In this document: positions 27,454 to 36,723 of the stretch, piece by piece
How the letters are laid out: each line of letters opens with the position of its first letter
How positions within the stretch are numbered: the stretch's first letter is position 1
The notes under the pieces: model-generated
What the model saw: the letters and a program-made list of their open reading frames with translations, nothing else
Told to the model about the DNA's origin: nothing
Databases searched by the model: none
Translations under genes and position numbers: made by a program
Source of the DNA: Dictyobacter kobayashii
Lineage (GTDB): Bacteria; Chloroflexota; Ktedonobacteria; Ktedonobacterales; Ktedonobacteraceae
Reading direction: 5' to 3'
Assembly: GCF_003967555.1 (NCBI RefSeq)
Contig: NZ_BIFS01000001.1
Span: forward strand, 310,001-374,000
DNA: 64,000 nucleotides

Positions 27454-27521
27454 TCCCTAGAGAAACGCTCCCACCAGAACCGCCTGATAAGCTGGTTCTG
27501 GTGGGAGCGTTTCTCTAGGGA
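27454..27521. terminator. Perfect 28-bp hairpin between convergent genes
   Basis: Arms 27454-27481 and 27494-27521 are exact reverse complements with a 12-base loop. The right arm contains the stop codon of the AI-2E family gene. No T-run is present. Confidence 0.8.
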
Positions 27522-28741
27522 ATGAGCTCCTGGACGATCTCTTCTGGATGGAGCTGCTTGCGCTTACTCCAGGCAGCCACAACAATATGTTGAATGACTC
27601 CGACCACGGGTACGGCCAGGATGCCGCCGACGATGCCGAATAACTCACTGCCTGCAAACAACGCGAAGATGGCCAGGATAGGATGGATGCCGACCGCTTT
27701 TCCCAGAATGCGTGGGCTCAGGATCTGCCCCAGGAAGACACCTTGAAGCAGAAACACAAAGACCGCGACAATCAGGACTGTGACCCAACCCTGTGGGATC
27801 GCCATCAAGATGCAGAGAGGTCCGCCGATATAGCCACCAATGACCGGGATGAAATTGGAGACAAAGACAATCAAGCCTAATAAGACAGCATAGGGGACGC
27901 CCAGTAACCACAGAACAAGCCATGTCAGCACACCAGCGATGGCTCCTACAATAAAGAGTCCGCGAAAGTAGCCGCCTATGGCGCGATCAATTTCATCGAG
28001 CAGAAAATTAACCTCTTTCTGGTACGAGAAAAAGGATTGCTCACGCATCCAGTGGATCATACGTGGACCAGACTGGATAAAGTAGACCGCCACGGTTGCC
28101 ACCACAATAATATCGATCAGGACATTGAATGTCCCCTGCCAGAATGGAATAAGTCCATAAAGAAAATGTTGGAGTTGCACAAAGATCTGGTTGAGCGTAG
28201 CGTTGATCTGATTGCTGGAAATGCCAACTTTGCTCAGGTTATTCAAGATGCCATGGATCTGCTGTTGTCCATCTCTGCTTTGCAACCAGCTGATCAAACC
28301 TGGTAATGCGGCAATCTGACCAAAGACAGCCTGCCCAACGCTGGCGACCAGCAGGCATAAAACGGCCAGGAGCATCGCAAAGACGATCACGATAGCGATA
28401 ACATGTGGAATGAAGCGTTCGAGAAAGAGCACAATCGGATAAATAAGGTATGCCAGAAGCGCGCCCGCAAAGATCAGCGTCAGAGCTGCCCCGACACGTG
28501 CCAAAGCCATAAAAAAGAAGTAGAAAAGAATAGCCCAGATCAAGATTGCCGCGCCAACGATCAATCGCCGCGTCCATAAAGCACGAAAGTCGGCTGCGCG
28601 CCGAACCTTCTCATGGTTCTCCGCTGTGTCGACTGAACCTGATTTTGGTGTTGTCGCCACCTGTGTAGTGCCAGAAGAACGAGATGAATCCGCATGCTGC
28701 TGAGCAGCCGTCTCCTGTACTGGTTGTTCCTTAGAACCCAT
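27515..28741 (-). CDS. AI-2E family transporter (PF01594-type permease)
   Basis: 408 residues. The first 65 are hydrophilic (Gln/Ser/Thr-rich), then about eight membrane segments. The family pattern is clear: paired N-terminal helices, a soluble segment (about 150-210), then FIPVIGGYIGGPLCILMAIP and ILSPRILGKAVGIHPILAIF. Members export small signals or ions, including AI-2 and Na+(Li+)/H+; the substrate is unknown. GGAGG lies upstream of the ATG. Its stop codon is inside a long palindrome shared with the convergent kinase gene. Confidence 0.88.
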   Translation of the reverse strand: MGSKEQPVQETAAQQHADSSRSSGTTQVATTPKSGSVDTAENHEKVRRAADFRALWTRRLIVGAAILIWAILFYFFFMALARVGAALTLIFAGALLAYLIYPIVLFLERFIPHVIAIVIVFAMLLAVLCLLVASVGQAVFGQIAALPGLISWLQSRDGQQQIHGILNNLSKVGISSNQINATLNQIFVQLQHFLYGLIPFWQGTFNVLIDIIVVATVAVYFIQSGPRMIHWMREQSFFSYQKEVNFLLDEIDRAIGGYFRGLFIVGAIAGVLTWLVLWLLGVPYAVLLGLIVFVSNFIPVIGGYIGGPLCILMAIPQGWVTVLIVAVFVFLLQGVFLGQILSPRILGKAVGIHPILAIFALFAGSELFGIVGGILAVPVVGVIQHIVVAAWSKRKQLHPEEIVQELIP

Positions 28742-28877
28742 GGATCGGATACCTCCGAAGTTTTAAAGTTGCAATCGCATCATCTTTCTGCCTGTTTATA
28801 AGGAAGACAGTGCACTGCATATATAGAGCAAGTATACCAGTACTGGTCTATGTTTTGCATTCATATCAGTAAATGTA

Positions 28878-29131
28878 CAGGGCTTTTTAATGTTCATCCA
28901 GAGATCGCAGGGAGATCACGAGCAAGCGATACGATGGACCTTCTTTCATGTGTGAAGTGTGTGGTGGGCGGCCGCAGCCTCCTCCCCACTTGCAAACATC
29001 GAGATCACGAGCAAGCAATAAGAGGCCCATTATTTCAGGTGTGGAGTGTGTGGTGGGCGGCTTGCCCACCACACACTCCACATTCCCAACCCGGCACCGC
29101 AGGCGCCAAAGAGGAATATGAAAAAGCCCTG
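28878..29131. repeat. Dispersed palindromic repeat, family A, copy 2 (MITE-like)
   Basis: 254 bp with perfect 11-bp terminal inverted repeats CAGGGCTTTTT (28878-28888) and AAAAAGCCCTG (29121-29131). The left block (GATCACGAGCAAGCGATACG) occurs twice inside, so the copy looks like a partial internal duplication. The palindrome is 19 bp (29040-29058 and 29064-29082), with sequence different from copy 1, and is followed by the conserved CCCAACCCGGCACCGCAGGC block. The rest of 28742-29421 is AT-rich with no clear feature. Confidence 0.85.
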
Positions 29132-29421
29132 GTAAATGTAGCTATACAAAGAAACGCAAGATCAAAAATCTAAACTGCGGCGTGAGATGAATTTATCGCC
29201 ATGAGGACGTCTGGCTTTTTCCATGGATTCGTTAACTATCATTTCTCATACAAATGATAATTAAAGCTCTATAGGCAAAACGGTCTCGCAGGAATATGAC
29301 GTTGATATTTTTTTAACAGTTGAGCGTTCTATACACAAGAAGATTTTTTTGCCACTCAGCGCATGTCCTTCCAAATTGGTGTAAGCATGCAGGCCATGTT
29401 TATCAATGGAGATTAAAATGT

Positions 29422-30564
29422 ATGAGTAAGCTTGAAGTGCAGAACATTTCAAAGCAATACGGAAATAAGTTGGCTGTTAAAGATGTCAGCTTTACAGTTG
29501 ATGAGGATGAGCTCTTCGTCTTGCTGGGGCCATCGGACAGTGGAAAAACGACCATATTACGGATGATTTGTGGTTTTGAGCAACCAGATAATGGCACTAT
29601 TTTACTTAATGAGGAAGATATTACCACTAAAGAGTCGGCCCAGCGCAATATCGCAGTGGTATTTCAGGATTATGGCATCAATCCTACTATGTCAGTCTAT
29701 GATAATATTGCTCAGGGTCTCCGTTTTCGCCGCTTCCCTAAGGAGGAAGTGGAGATGCGGGTCCAGATGGTTGCGGAGATGCTCGGACTGCGGGAAAAGT
29801 TAGCACGACAGACGCGTAACCTTTCGGGTGGAGAACTACAACGCGTAGCCATCGGACGCGTAATGATCAAAGATGCAGATCTCTATCTTTTTGATGAGCC
29901 CATTTCACAGCTAGATCCCACGACACGCCGACGTACACGCCAGGAGATTTTGATGGTGCAGCGCATCAAAAAAAAACCTGGCATTTATATTACCCAGGAT
30001 CACTATGAGGCCTTTAGTATGGCCAATCGTATCGGCGTTATCTCCCAGGGACGCATTCAACAAGTCGGGACACCGGATGAGTTGGTCCAGACGCCGGCCA
30101 ATCTCTTTGTGGCCCGCTTCCTGTGCGATCCCCCTCTCAATACTATTGAAGGCTATATTCAATTGGTCGGCACACGCTACTATCTGCGAACAGATAGTCT
30201 GAGCTTCTCTTTTCCACCCCAATGGACGCCACTACTCTCCAGGTTAGGTCCACAATCCAAAATCATTCTGGGCATACGCCCCAATATTATTGTGCCCGAA
30301 TGGTCTATTAATACGATGGGTCCAGCCCCACGGGTGATGTTACGTGCCCAGGTGATTCATTCAGGCCCTATGATGGGCCGCCGAACTGTGTTGCTACGTG
30401 CAAGCCAGCATACAGAATTCATGGCAGAGTTCAAGGATAACTTTAGCATTAAGGATGGTCAGATTCTAACCATAGCCATCAATCCAGACCAGATATTTTT
30501 CTTTCATCCCCATACAGAAGAACTTTTGAATCCCACTGCGCAATCAGTCTTTAGTTTACATTGA
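29422..30564 (+). CDS. Sugar-type (MalK/UgpC-like) ABC transporter ATPase with altered H-loop
   Basis: 380 residues from ATG 29422 (ATGGAGA upstream). It has the ATPase domain and C-terminal OB-fold region of MalK-type ATPases. Walker A is LLGPSDSGKTT (aspartate where glycine is usual), the signature LSGGELQRVAIGR is intact, and Walker B is DLYLFDEP. The H-loop, normally THDQxEA, reads ITQDHYEAFSMANRI, so the switch histidine is a glutamine and the following glutamine is a histidine. No permease or binding protein is adjacent, so it would have to serve a distant transporter, as MsiK does. Catalytic competence is uncertain. Confidence 0.85.
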   Translation: MSKLEVQNISKQYGNKLAVKDVSFTVDEDELFVLLGPSDSGKTTILRMICGFEQPDNGTILLNEEDITTKESAQRNIAVVFQDYGINPTMSVYDNIAQGLRFRRFPKEEVEMRVQMVAEMLGLREKLARQTRNLSGGELQRVAIGRVMIKDADLYLFDEPISQLDPTTRRRTRQEILMVQRIKKKPGIYITQDHYEAFSMANRIGVISQGRIQQVGTPDELVQTPANLFVARFLCDPPLNTIEGYIQLVGTRYYLRTDSLSFSFPPQWTPLLSRLGPQSKIILGIRPNIIVPEWSINTMGPAPRVMLRAQVIHSGPMMGRRTVLLRASQHTEFMAEFKDNFSIKDGQILTIAINPDQIFFFHPHTEELLNPTAQSVFSLH

Positions 30565-30604
30565 ACGATTAAAGCGAGGAATATTTATATTTCATCTCAG
30601 ACAC

Positions 30605-30668
30605 AAAAATTGGTCCGTGTAGAACTTCTACCAGAAACAAACGTTATATTCTACACAGACCAATTTTT
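30605..30668. terminator. Bidirectional hairpin between convergent genes
   Basis: 20-base arms (30605-30624 and 30649-30668) with one mismatch. The arms start and end in A5/T5, so each strand has a short T-tract. Confidence 0.75.
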
Positions 30669-30672
30669 ATGG

Positions 30673-31869
30673 CTAGAGATCCGAAGGTGGAAGCCATTCA
30701 TGTGTCTCAACTGGCTTTGCGCCTTTGCGCCAGCGTAACACGACAGGTGGAGCATTCTTTAGCAGACGATCCGAAGACCAGGGAGCTGTAGGAGCCATGG
30801 TTAGCTCGGCTAGAGCCAGCAGAACGGTATCATAGTTGACGCGCCACCCACGGTAATCTTTCCAGGCCTGCTCACGATCCTGCAACACAGGTACACCTGC
30901 GGCCACCATCTGATCAAGCGCAACCTCAAATTCTGAGCGAGATATGCTGATGGGATCGGTGGCATCTGGATTGGGATGATAAGGAATGCGAAATAGCTCA
31001 CAAATGTAGCGCAAGGATAAGTAGCCCGCCCGAATGCATAGATCAGCTTGTGAGTCACGGGGAATATCAACCGAGGAGAGGACCAGGGACGCTGCGTCCA
31101 GTACGGCTCCGGCGGCGGTGACCCATGATCTATGCGGCTGCGGTGAGCGCAAAAAAGAGAGCGCGGCCAGCGAGGTATGGCTCTCCTCAATATCGACAAA
31201 CCAGACCTCCCAGGCGGTCCAGATCTCTCCTAGCTGGTCTAAACGTTTCAAACGGCTATAGCGGATGATCATTTCAACAGCCGATGGCGGTGAGCCAGCA
31301 CGCACTTCGAGCATGGTGACCGCCGATTCACGCCGCTCAAAGGCTGAATAGATTGTGGGCAAGTAGGCAATTAACAGGGCAATTAACACCAGGCCAATGA
31401 TGGCTTCTGAAAAGACCAGCAGGGTAGAAGGGAAATTATCTACGACTGAGAAACCTAATGTCAGTAAGGACGAACCACTGATCTTAAAGGCATCATACCA
31501 TAAGGCCCCATCAACCGCCCAGATCATACACATATAACCAAGCTGGATACACACCAACCAGACCACCAGAAGCGCGAGCAGGCTTAGTGGGGCATAAAGT
31601 TCCATGGCCCGATCACGCTGTCTAAACGTTGACAGCCCTCGCATGCGAATCTCAACCAGGTAGCGCATCCAGATAAAAACTGTTCGACTGAAAATGTCTG
31701 TCGCACTGCGTGGTAATACAAAGGTACGCAGTGCTGACAGAAAGGTGGCACCGACAATAAAAAAGCCCAGTCCAAACACCACCACCCGTAACAGGAAGAT
31801 AAGTATCAACATGAGTAGTGTCCCATTCTTACGCTCAAAAAGCATCCAGTGACAATGCATCGCCGCCAT
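30673..31869 (-). CDS. Membrane protein with ion channel-like segment
   Basis: 398 residues. About four to five membrane segments occupy the N-terminal half. Between two of them lies YDAFKISGSSLLTLGF, placed like the pore loop of two-transmembrane potassium channels but without the TVGYG filter. The C-terminal 200 residues are soluble and helical with no recognised domain. It is best called a hypothetical channel-like membrane protein. It is a single gene between the ABC ATPase (convergent) and the ABC-2 exporter operon. Confidence 0.6.
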   Translation of the reverse strand: MAAMHCHWMLFERKNGTLLMLILIFLLRVVVFGLGFFIVGATFLSALRTFVLPRSATDIFSRTVFIWMRYLVEIRMRGLSTFRQRDRAMELYAPLSLLALLVVWLVCIQLGYMCMIWAVDGALWYDAFKISGSSLLTLGFSVVDNFPSTLLVFSEAIIGLVLIALLIAYLPTIYSAFERRESAVTMLEVRAGSPPSAVEMIIRYSRLKRLDQLGEIWTAWEVWFVDIEESHTSLAALSFLRSPQPHRSWVTAAGAVLDAASLVLSSVDIPRDSQADLCIRAGYLSLRYICELFRIPYHPNPDATDPISISRSEFEVALDQMVAAGVPVLQDREQAWKDYRGWRVNYDTVLLALAELTMAPTAPWSSDRLLKNAPPVVLRWRKGAKPVETHEWLPPSDL

Positions 31870-31921
31870 TAAGCATACACGAGCACTACTCTCCTTACAA
31901 TAGTTGAATAGGGATCAAAAT

Positions 31922-32980
31922 TTAGACAGCAATGCTACTGTCTTCAATCAACAGATTTTCTTCGTAGATACGCCGAATGACAGCTTCAATTTCTGGCTCC
32001 AGAAAGGTAACATCCCGCAAGCGATACCGCGCCCCTAACCAGGCCACTAATTCATGCGCAGGCATGGTATCACGCCCAAAACTCAGTTCAAGACGTGGCC
32101 CTTCTATCTTTTGGAGACGCACTCCCGGTGGCAAATCAGGCAGACTGGAGTTCCCTATCTCATCCATTGGCAAGGTTGATAATGCCACCGTCTCGTTCGC
32201 TTCCAATACCGCGACCAGGGTTCGCTGACCACCAAAACGCTCACGAATAGTATCAACCGTTCCATCATAAAGCTTACGACCATGATCAACGATCAGCATG
32301 CGCGGACACAGGGTTTCGATATCGTCCATATCGTGGGTCGTAATCAGGACAGTGGTGCCACGCTCAGCATTTAGCGACAATAAAAACTCCCGAATACGCG
32401 CTTTGGCAACTACATCGAGTCCGATGGTGGGTTCATCCAGATACAATAACTCTGGATCATGCAATAAAGCTGCCGCCAGATCCCCTCGCATACGCTGTCC
32501 TAGCGAGAGCTGCCGTACCGGGGTATCCATGAACTCGTCGAGGTCCAACATCTTACGCAACTGGCCAAGATTGTGCTGGTGGCGCTGTTCAGGCACCCGA
32601 TAGAGGTGACGCAATAACTGCAAAGAATCCTGCAATGGTAGATCCCACCAGAGCTGGGACCGCTGCCCAAAGACAACTCCGATACGACCCGCCAGCTCTC
32701 GGCGCTGGCGCACAGGAAGCAAACCCGCTACACGTAACTGGCCCGCGGAAGGCATCAAAATGCCGGTCAACATCTTAATGGTGGTACTTTTACCCGCGCC
32801 ATTGGGCCCTACCAGGCCGATCATCTCGCCTCTTTTCACTTGCAAGTTCAGCTCCCGCACAGCTGAGACGGTGCGTACTTCAGGATCGACCACGCTGCGC
32901 AAACCGCCCAAAAAACCAGGGCGCCGTTTGGTGATACGGAAAGTCTTGCTTAAGCCTTCAGCCTCGATCATCATCGACAT
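31922..32980 (-). CDS. ABC-2 type exporter, ATP-binding subunit
   Basis: 352 residues. A standard ABC ATPase: Walker A GLVGPNGAGKSTT near residue 57, VFGQRSQLWWDLP (Q-loop region with the sequence typical of the daunorubicin/viologen-type exporters), signature LSLGQRMRGDLAAALL, Walker B LLYLDEPTIGLD and H-loop LITTHDMDDIE. The last 100 residues are an accessory C-terminal region. GAAAGGAA precedes the ATG. It is the last gene of a three-gene operon with the two permeases at 33016 and 33848; together they form an exporter of unknown substrate. Confidence 0.93.
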   Translation of the reverse strand: MSMMIEAEGLSKTFRITKRRPGFLGGLRSVVDPEVRTVSAVRELNLQVKRGEMIGLVGPNGAGKSTTIKMLTGILMPSAGQLRVAGLLPVRQRRELAGRIGVVFGQRSQLWWDLPLQDSLQLLRHLYRVPEQRHQHNLGQLRKMLDLDEFMDTPVRQLSLGQRMRGDLAAALLHDPELLYLDEPTIGLDVVAKARIREFLLSLNAERGTTVLITTHDMDDIETLCPRMLIVDHGRKLYDGTVDTIRERFGGQRTLVAVLEANETVALSTLPMDEIGNSSLPDLPPGVRLQKIEGPRLELSFGRDTMPAHELVAWLGARYRLRDVTFLEPEIEAVIRRIYEENLLIEDSSIAV

Positions 32981-33015
32981 AGCTTATTTCCTTTCTTTGC
33001 TTCATATCAAGCATA

Positions 33016-33840
33016 CTAGCTACCAGTACTTTGATAGTGGTGAACACCAATAATCCAGATCCAGCCCGCGACCAGTGTAAAAATCAAGGCGATGCAGGGA
33101 GATGCAAAGGCTAGCTCGCGCGGTAAACCAAAAGGCAACGGCCGATCCAATATATAGCAAGTAGGAACATAAGAGGCGAATGCGACCGGTACAATGAATA
33201 GAAAAAAACGTTGCAACACCTGGTGATAAATTGTTAGTGGATAGCTAAGCATTTCGCGCGCGCCATAGGTGAGTATATTGGTCACTTCAGTGGTTTCGAC
33301 CGTCCAGAAACATAATGTCGCTCCTAGCAATAAGATCGAAGTAAAAATGGCGGTCCCGCTGATGATGCTGATACACAGCACCAACACTTTGCCAAAACTC
33401 CAGTACAGCGGCGGCAGAAAGTGCAATGCCAGCATAAATGCCAGCATGCCCTGGGTTATACGGCCCAGGCGGCGCAGCCGAAAATCACTGCCGATTACCT
33501 GGACAAAAGCACTCACAGGTCGCAACAATACTCGATCGAATTCGCCACGCAGTATCATAACTGAAAAGTCATCGATGCCCGCACCTACCATTTCTGACAG
33601 GCCAAAACTCAACGACATTACTGCCGCCAGCATAGCTACTTCTCCCACATGCCAGCCTAATAAGGTTGGAAAAGGGATGAAGTACAGTAGTAAGGAGAGA
33701 AACTCTAGTCCTGTAACTCCCAGATAGGTAAAAATATCCAGGAATAAATTCATCTTATACTGCGTCTGCGCCTTTAGCTGGATTAAAAGTAGCCGCCAGT
33801 AAAGCCGCAGATCGCTCCTTAGATTGTAGAGCATATGCAT
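33016..33840 (-). CDS. ABC-2 family permease (second subunit)
   Basis: 274 residues with six membrane segments. The conserved cytoplasmic loop MILRGEFDRVLLRPVSAF identifies the ABC-2 membrane family (PF06182-like) whose two permeases pair with one ATPase. A second in-frame ATG two codons on (33834) is an alternative start. It lies 7 bases downstream of the first permease and 35 bases before the ATPase gene. Confidence 0.88.
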   Translation of the reverse strand: MHMLYNLRSDLRLYWRLLLIQLKAQTQYKMNLFLDIFTYLGVTGLEFLSLLLYFIPFPTLLGWHVGEVAMLAAVMSLSFGLSEMVGAGIDDFSVMILRGEFDRVLLRPVSAFVQVIGSDFRLRRLGRITQGMLAFMLALHFLPPLYWSFGKVLVLCISIISGTAIFTSILLLGATLCFWTVETTEVTNILTYGAREMLSYPLTIYHQVLQRFFLFIVPVAFASYVPTCYILDRPLPFGLPRELAFASPCIALIFTLVAGWIWIIGVHHYQSTGS

Positions 33841-33847
33841 TGCCTTT

Positions 33848-34642
33848 CTAACCTCCTTGAGCTACCACCCGGCGTTTCGCGATTCCTGTTAGAAGCTGGA
33901 CACCCATGGTCAAAACAATCAGCCAGCCAAACTGCCGCGCTACCTCAAACCAGAGCGCACCACCTGCAATCTTGCCGAGAAATACCTCAACGGGCAGATC
34001 CATAAAACCATGAAAGGGTAACCAGTTGAGGATTGCACGCAGCCAGGCTGGTAAGAGAGGAACGGGCACGTACATGCCAGTTAAAAATTGGGCAATAGTG
34101 ATGGCAAATGTGATCATGGCACGCGCCTCGATAATCCAGAATGCTACCACGTTATACAGGATGCGATAGGCTACGCCGAGCATGGCACCAAACGGCAAGA
34201 CCAGCCCATAAGCTAACCAGGCTTGCCAGTTCAAAGGGAGACCCAATCCAAACAGCAACATCCCAAGCACATACGTCGGTATACCACGAAAAAAGATGTA
34301 ATAGACATTGCGACCCATTTCACGACTAAACCAGTAGAAATAAAAGTCGCAGGGCTTGCTTAGATCCGCCACCACATCACCGGTGCGAATAGTCTGCATC
34401 AAATCATTCCATCCAAAAGGTAACACAACCATTAAGATGGCCTGCATCATCCAGCTGTAACGCAAAGTATCACGTACATCATAGCCAGCCACAGTCGGGC
34501 TGGCATGATAGAGGGCAATAATAACATAACTAAAAATGATCGCGAAAAAAACATTGGCGCTCAGACCCGCCAGATTCGCCCAGCGATAGATAAGCTGTCG
34601 CCGAAAGGCTGTACGCGCCACTTCAAAATAGAACCGTAGCAT
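33848..34642 (-). CDS. ABC-2 family permease (first subunit)
   Basis: 264 residues from the ATG at 34642 (MLRFYFEVARTAFRRQ); the longer frame to 34690 lacks a site. Six membrane segments; the loop TIRTGDVVADLSKPCDFYFYW corresponds to the LRPVS loop of the partner permease. First gene of the three-gene exporter operon. Confidence 0.87.
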   Translation of the reverse strand: MLRFYFEVARTAFRRQLIYRWANLAGLSANVFFAIIFSYVIIALYHASPTVAGYDVRDTLRYSWMMQAILMVVLPFGWNDLMQTIRTGDVVADLSKPCDFYFYWFSREMGRNVYYIFFRGIPTYVLGMLLFGLGLPLNWQAWLAYGLVLPFGAMLGVAYRILYNVVAFWIIEARAMITFAITIAQFLTGMYVPVPLLPAWLRAILNWLPFHGFMDLPVEVFLGKIAGGALWFEVARQFGWLIVLTMGVQLLTGIAKRRVVAQGG

Positions 34643-34925
34643 CACCTTCTCCCTCTCATCAGAACAGAGAGCAGCAGAAAAAACCAGCAACCGTATGACT
34701 GGCCCTGGCTTACAACGCTATTTTCTACAATTTTTTGACATACAAATATGCAGGATGGCACATAACCACCCTGTGTAGCATTCTGTAGCAGCCTACATTG
34801 AAGCATGTAGCACAGAACGGACGCATAGTATAACGGAAAGGGCGTTTCTCGTCAATACCTCTTTTTGCGTACGTTATCTCTACTGAGCTACAGGCCCCGG
34901 TATAACCTGGGAAGAGGTGATAAAT

Positions 34926-35843
34926 CTATTCGTTCAGATCAGAAGATCCAGTCAGTGATGGTTGAGCAGACTGATGATTGAGCTTATGTGAATTCGACAG
35001 CGGTTGATGGGGCTGCTGAGCCGGATGGGCACGCTCCAGCGGCAGTTGCTGATGATGATAGAGCCGATTTGAAATCAAAGCGCTATTCGAGGTCATCGCC
35101 ACTTGCATCGCCTCTACAAGATGTTCCAGGCGCTCGATATTACTGGTGGTGTCCAGGCTGGCTTGCGCATCAACACCAGAGTCGAGTTTCTGCGTGATCG
35201 GCTCTGAAGAAGGTGAAGTAGCATGTAGCGTCTGTGCATTGGCTAGCAATGCTTGCTCCAGTTCTTTCAAAGCGCTCAGTACCACATCCTGCAAGCTTGA
35301 TAGCCGCTCCTCTAGCGCACGATCAACCAGGGTCGCGAGCTCTTCCCAGGGAATTTCAGTCTGTACTTCGATGGTATCGAACTCTGGTTGGCCTTCTGCG
35401 GAATAACCCAAAGAAAATTCAGGGGATTGGAGAATAATAGACAAACGCTGATGAATGATCTGCTCGATCGCTAGCAATTGCGCAGCCAGGGAACGCTCTA
35501 CGGAATCTTCAAAATGCTGCTGCTGCTGCTGTTGCTGTGCCATAAAATTTTGTTCCAGCACCTCAATAAGATTGGTATGCTGGGATTCAAATTTTTGCAA
35601 TAATACTTCACGCGTACGTGTATGTTGATCATTGAGACGCCGAGACATAGTACGCAACAAATCATGCTGGACAGTTGTCACCCGCTGCTCGAACTCACGC
35701 CGCAACGCCTGCAAGCGTAGATCAAAAGTTCGCTCCAGGTCGCGCCGTTGCGTAAAGAGCTTTTGCTCCATAATAGTGTTTAGCGATTGTAGTTCATCTT
35801 GCGTAAACGCCATCGACGGTACCATTCCCTTCTCCGCATCCAT
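34926..35843 (-). CDS. Coiled-coil protein of unknown function
   Basis: 305 residues, no membrane segment or signal. Residues 12-170 are almost entirely helical with heptads (LFTQRRDLERTFDLRLQALR, VLLQKFESQHTNLIEVLEQN). A run of seven glutamines comes from a CTG/CAG repeat near 35516-35536. The C-terminus is low-complexity (Ser/His/Gln/Pro). No family recognised. It stands alone between two long intergenic regions. Confidence 0.6.
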   Translation of the reverse strand: MDAEKGMVPSMAFTQDELQSLNTIMEQKLFTQRRDLERTFDLRLQALRREFEQRVTTVQHDLLRTMSRRLNDQHTRTREVLLQKFESQHTNLIEVLEQNFMAQQQQQQQHFEDSVERSLAAQLLAIEQIIHQRLSIILQSPEFSLGYSAEGQPEFDTIEVQTEIPWEELATLVDRALEERLSSLQDVVLSALKELEQALLANAQTLHATSPSSEPITQKLDSGVDAQASLDTTSNIERLEHLVEAMQVAMTSNSALISNRLYHHQQLPLERAHPAQQPHQPLSNSHKLNHQSAQPSLTGSSDLNE

Positions 35844-36723
35844 TGCATGCTGTAAAAAGCATTTGGAAACGCCGCTTGAACGCGGCTAGCTCCGCTGCCA
35901 CTGGCTCAGCCATTCGAATTGATCAGTAGCGAGCAAACAGTTTCGCCTGTCAGGCAGCTTCGCTCATCCAAATGAATGGCATGGTATGCGTTGTACCTGT
36001 ACTGAAACCAGTGGTAATGCTGCACAGGCAGCCAGCAACTACGCTGCTCATCTGGTTGCGCGCCAGGCTCTGCTGCCTCCTTAGTATAGAAACAGCATAA
36101 CAAGGTGTCAACGTCTCTACCGGAACAAGCCCAAGTTGGCTATTCAACAAGCCTGAGAACATGGAACAGCCAATGCTGACCATAAATGTAGCTATTTTTA
36201 TACGCTCCACTTAGCGATGAAAATAAATATCAGACTGGGCAACTAATGAACGATGTACGCTGCTATAGAACGCTTGAAGGGGGCAAATATATTTACATAT
36301 TTAACACTTTGCACACAAATTAGTGGTCAATCTGCACATTACAATCTAAAACCGAAGCTTGTATAATGCGCCTAGTAGGAAGGAAACCTCCCTATGAGGC
36401 AAGGAAGCCTCGGCTAACAATTCGCCGTAGAAGTGTCCCGAAATTCCTTGATCCACCTTCACTATCTTCCAATATACATCCACATCAAATACAATTTTTC
36501 TATCCCACTATCCATATTTCAATATACCTCATGCATTCCGATTTTGGTTCAATATCCCCTAACATTCCTACTTGCTCATACTAACTGACAGTTCATGGAA
36601 GAAAAAGAGATAAAAGTTTATATTTACACGCATGGCCCCCTTCTGCATTCTCAGTAAATCGGATATAATTTCAGTTGAGACGATGACACATTCATAATAC
36701 AGCCTCTCACTCAAAGGAAGCGC
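35844..36723. other. Long intergenic region (880 bases)
   Basis: No gene supported. A minus-strand frame at 35950-36210 (86 codons) starts with a membrane-like stretch but resembles nothing I know. 36190-36660 is strongly AT-rich. TATAAT at 36664-36669, about 55 bases before the kinase start, is the probable -10 of that gene; the -35 is poor. Confidence 0.4.

Noticed and set aside
35950..36210. 86-codon minus-strand gene in the long intergenic gap
   Set aside because: Membrane-like start but no ribosome site and no family resemblance; kept only as a note.
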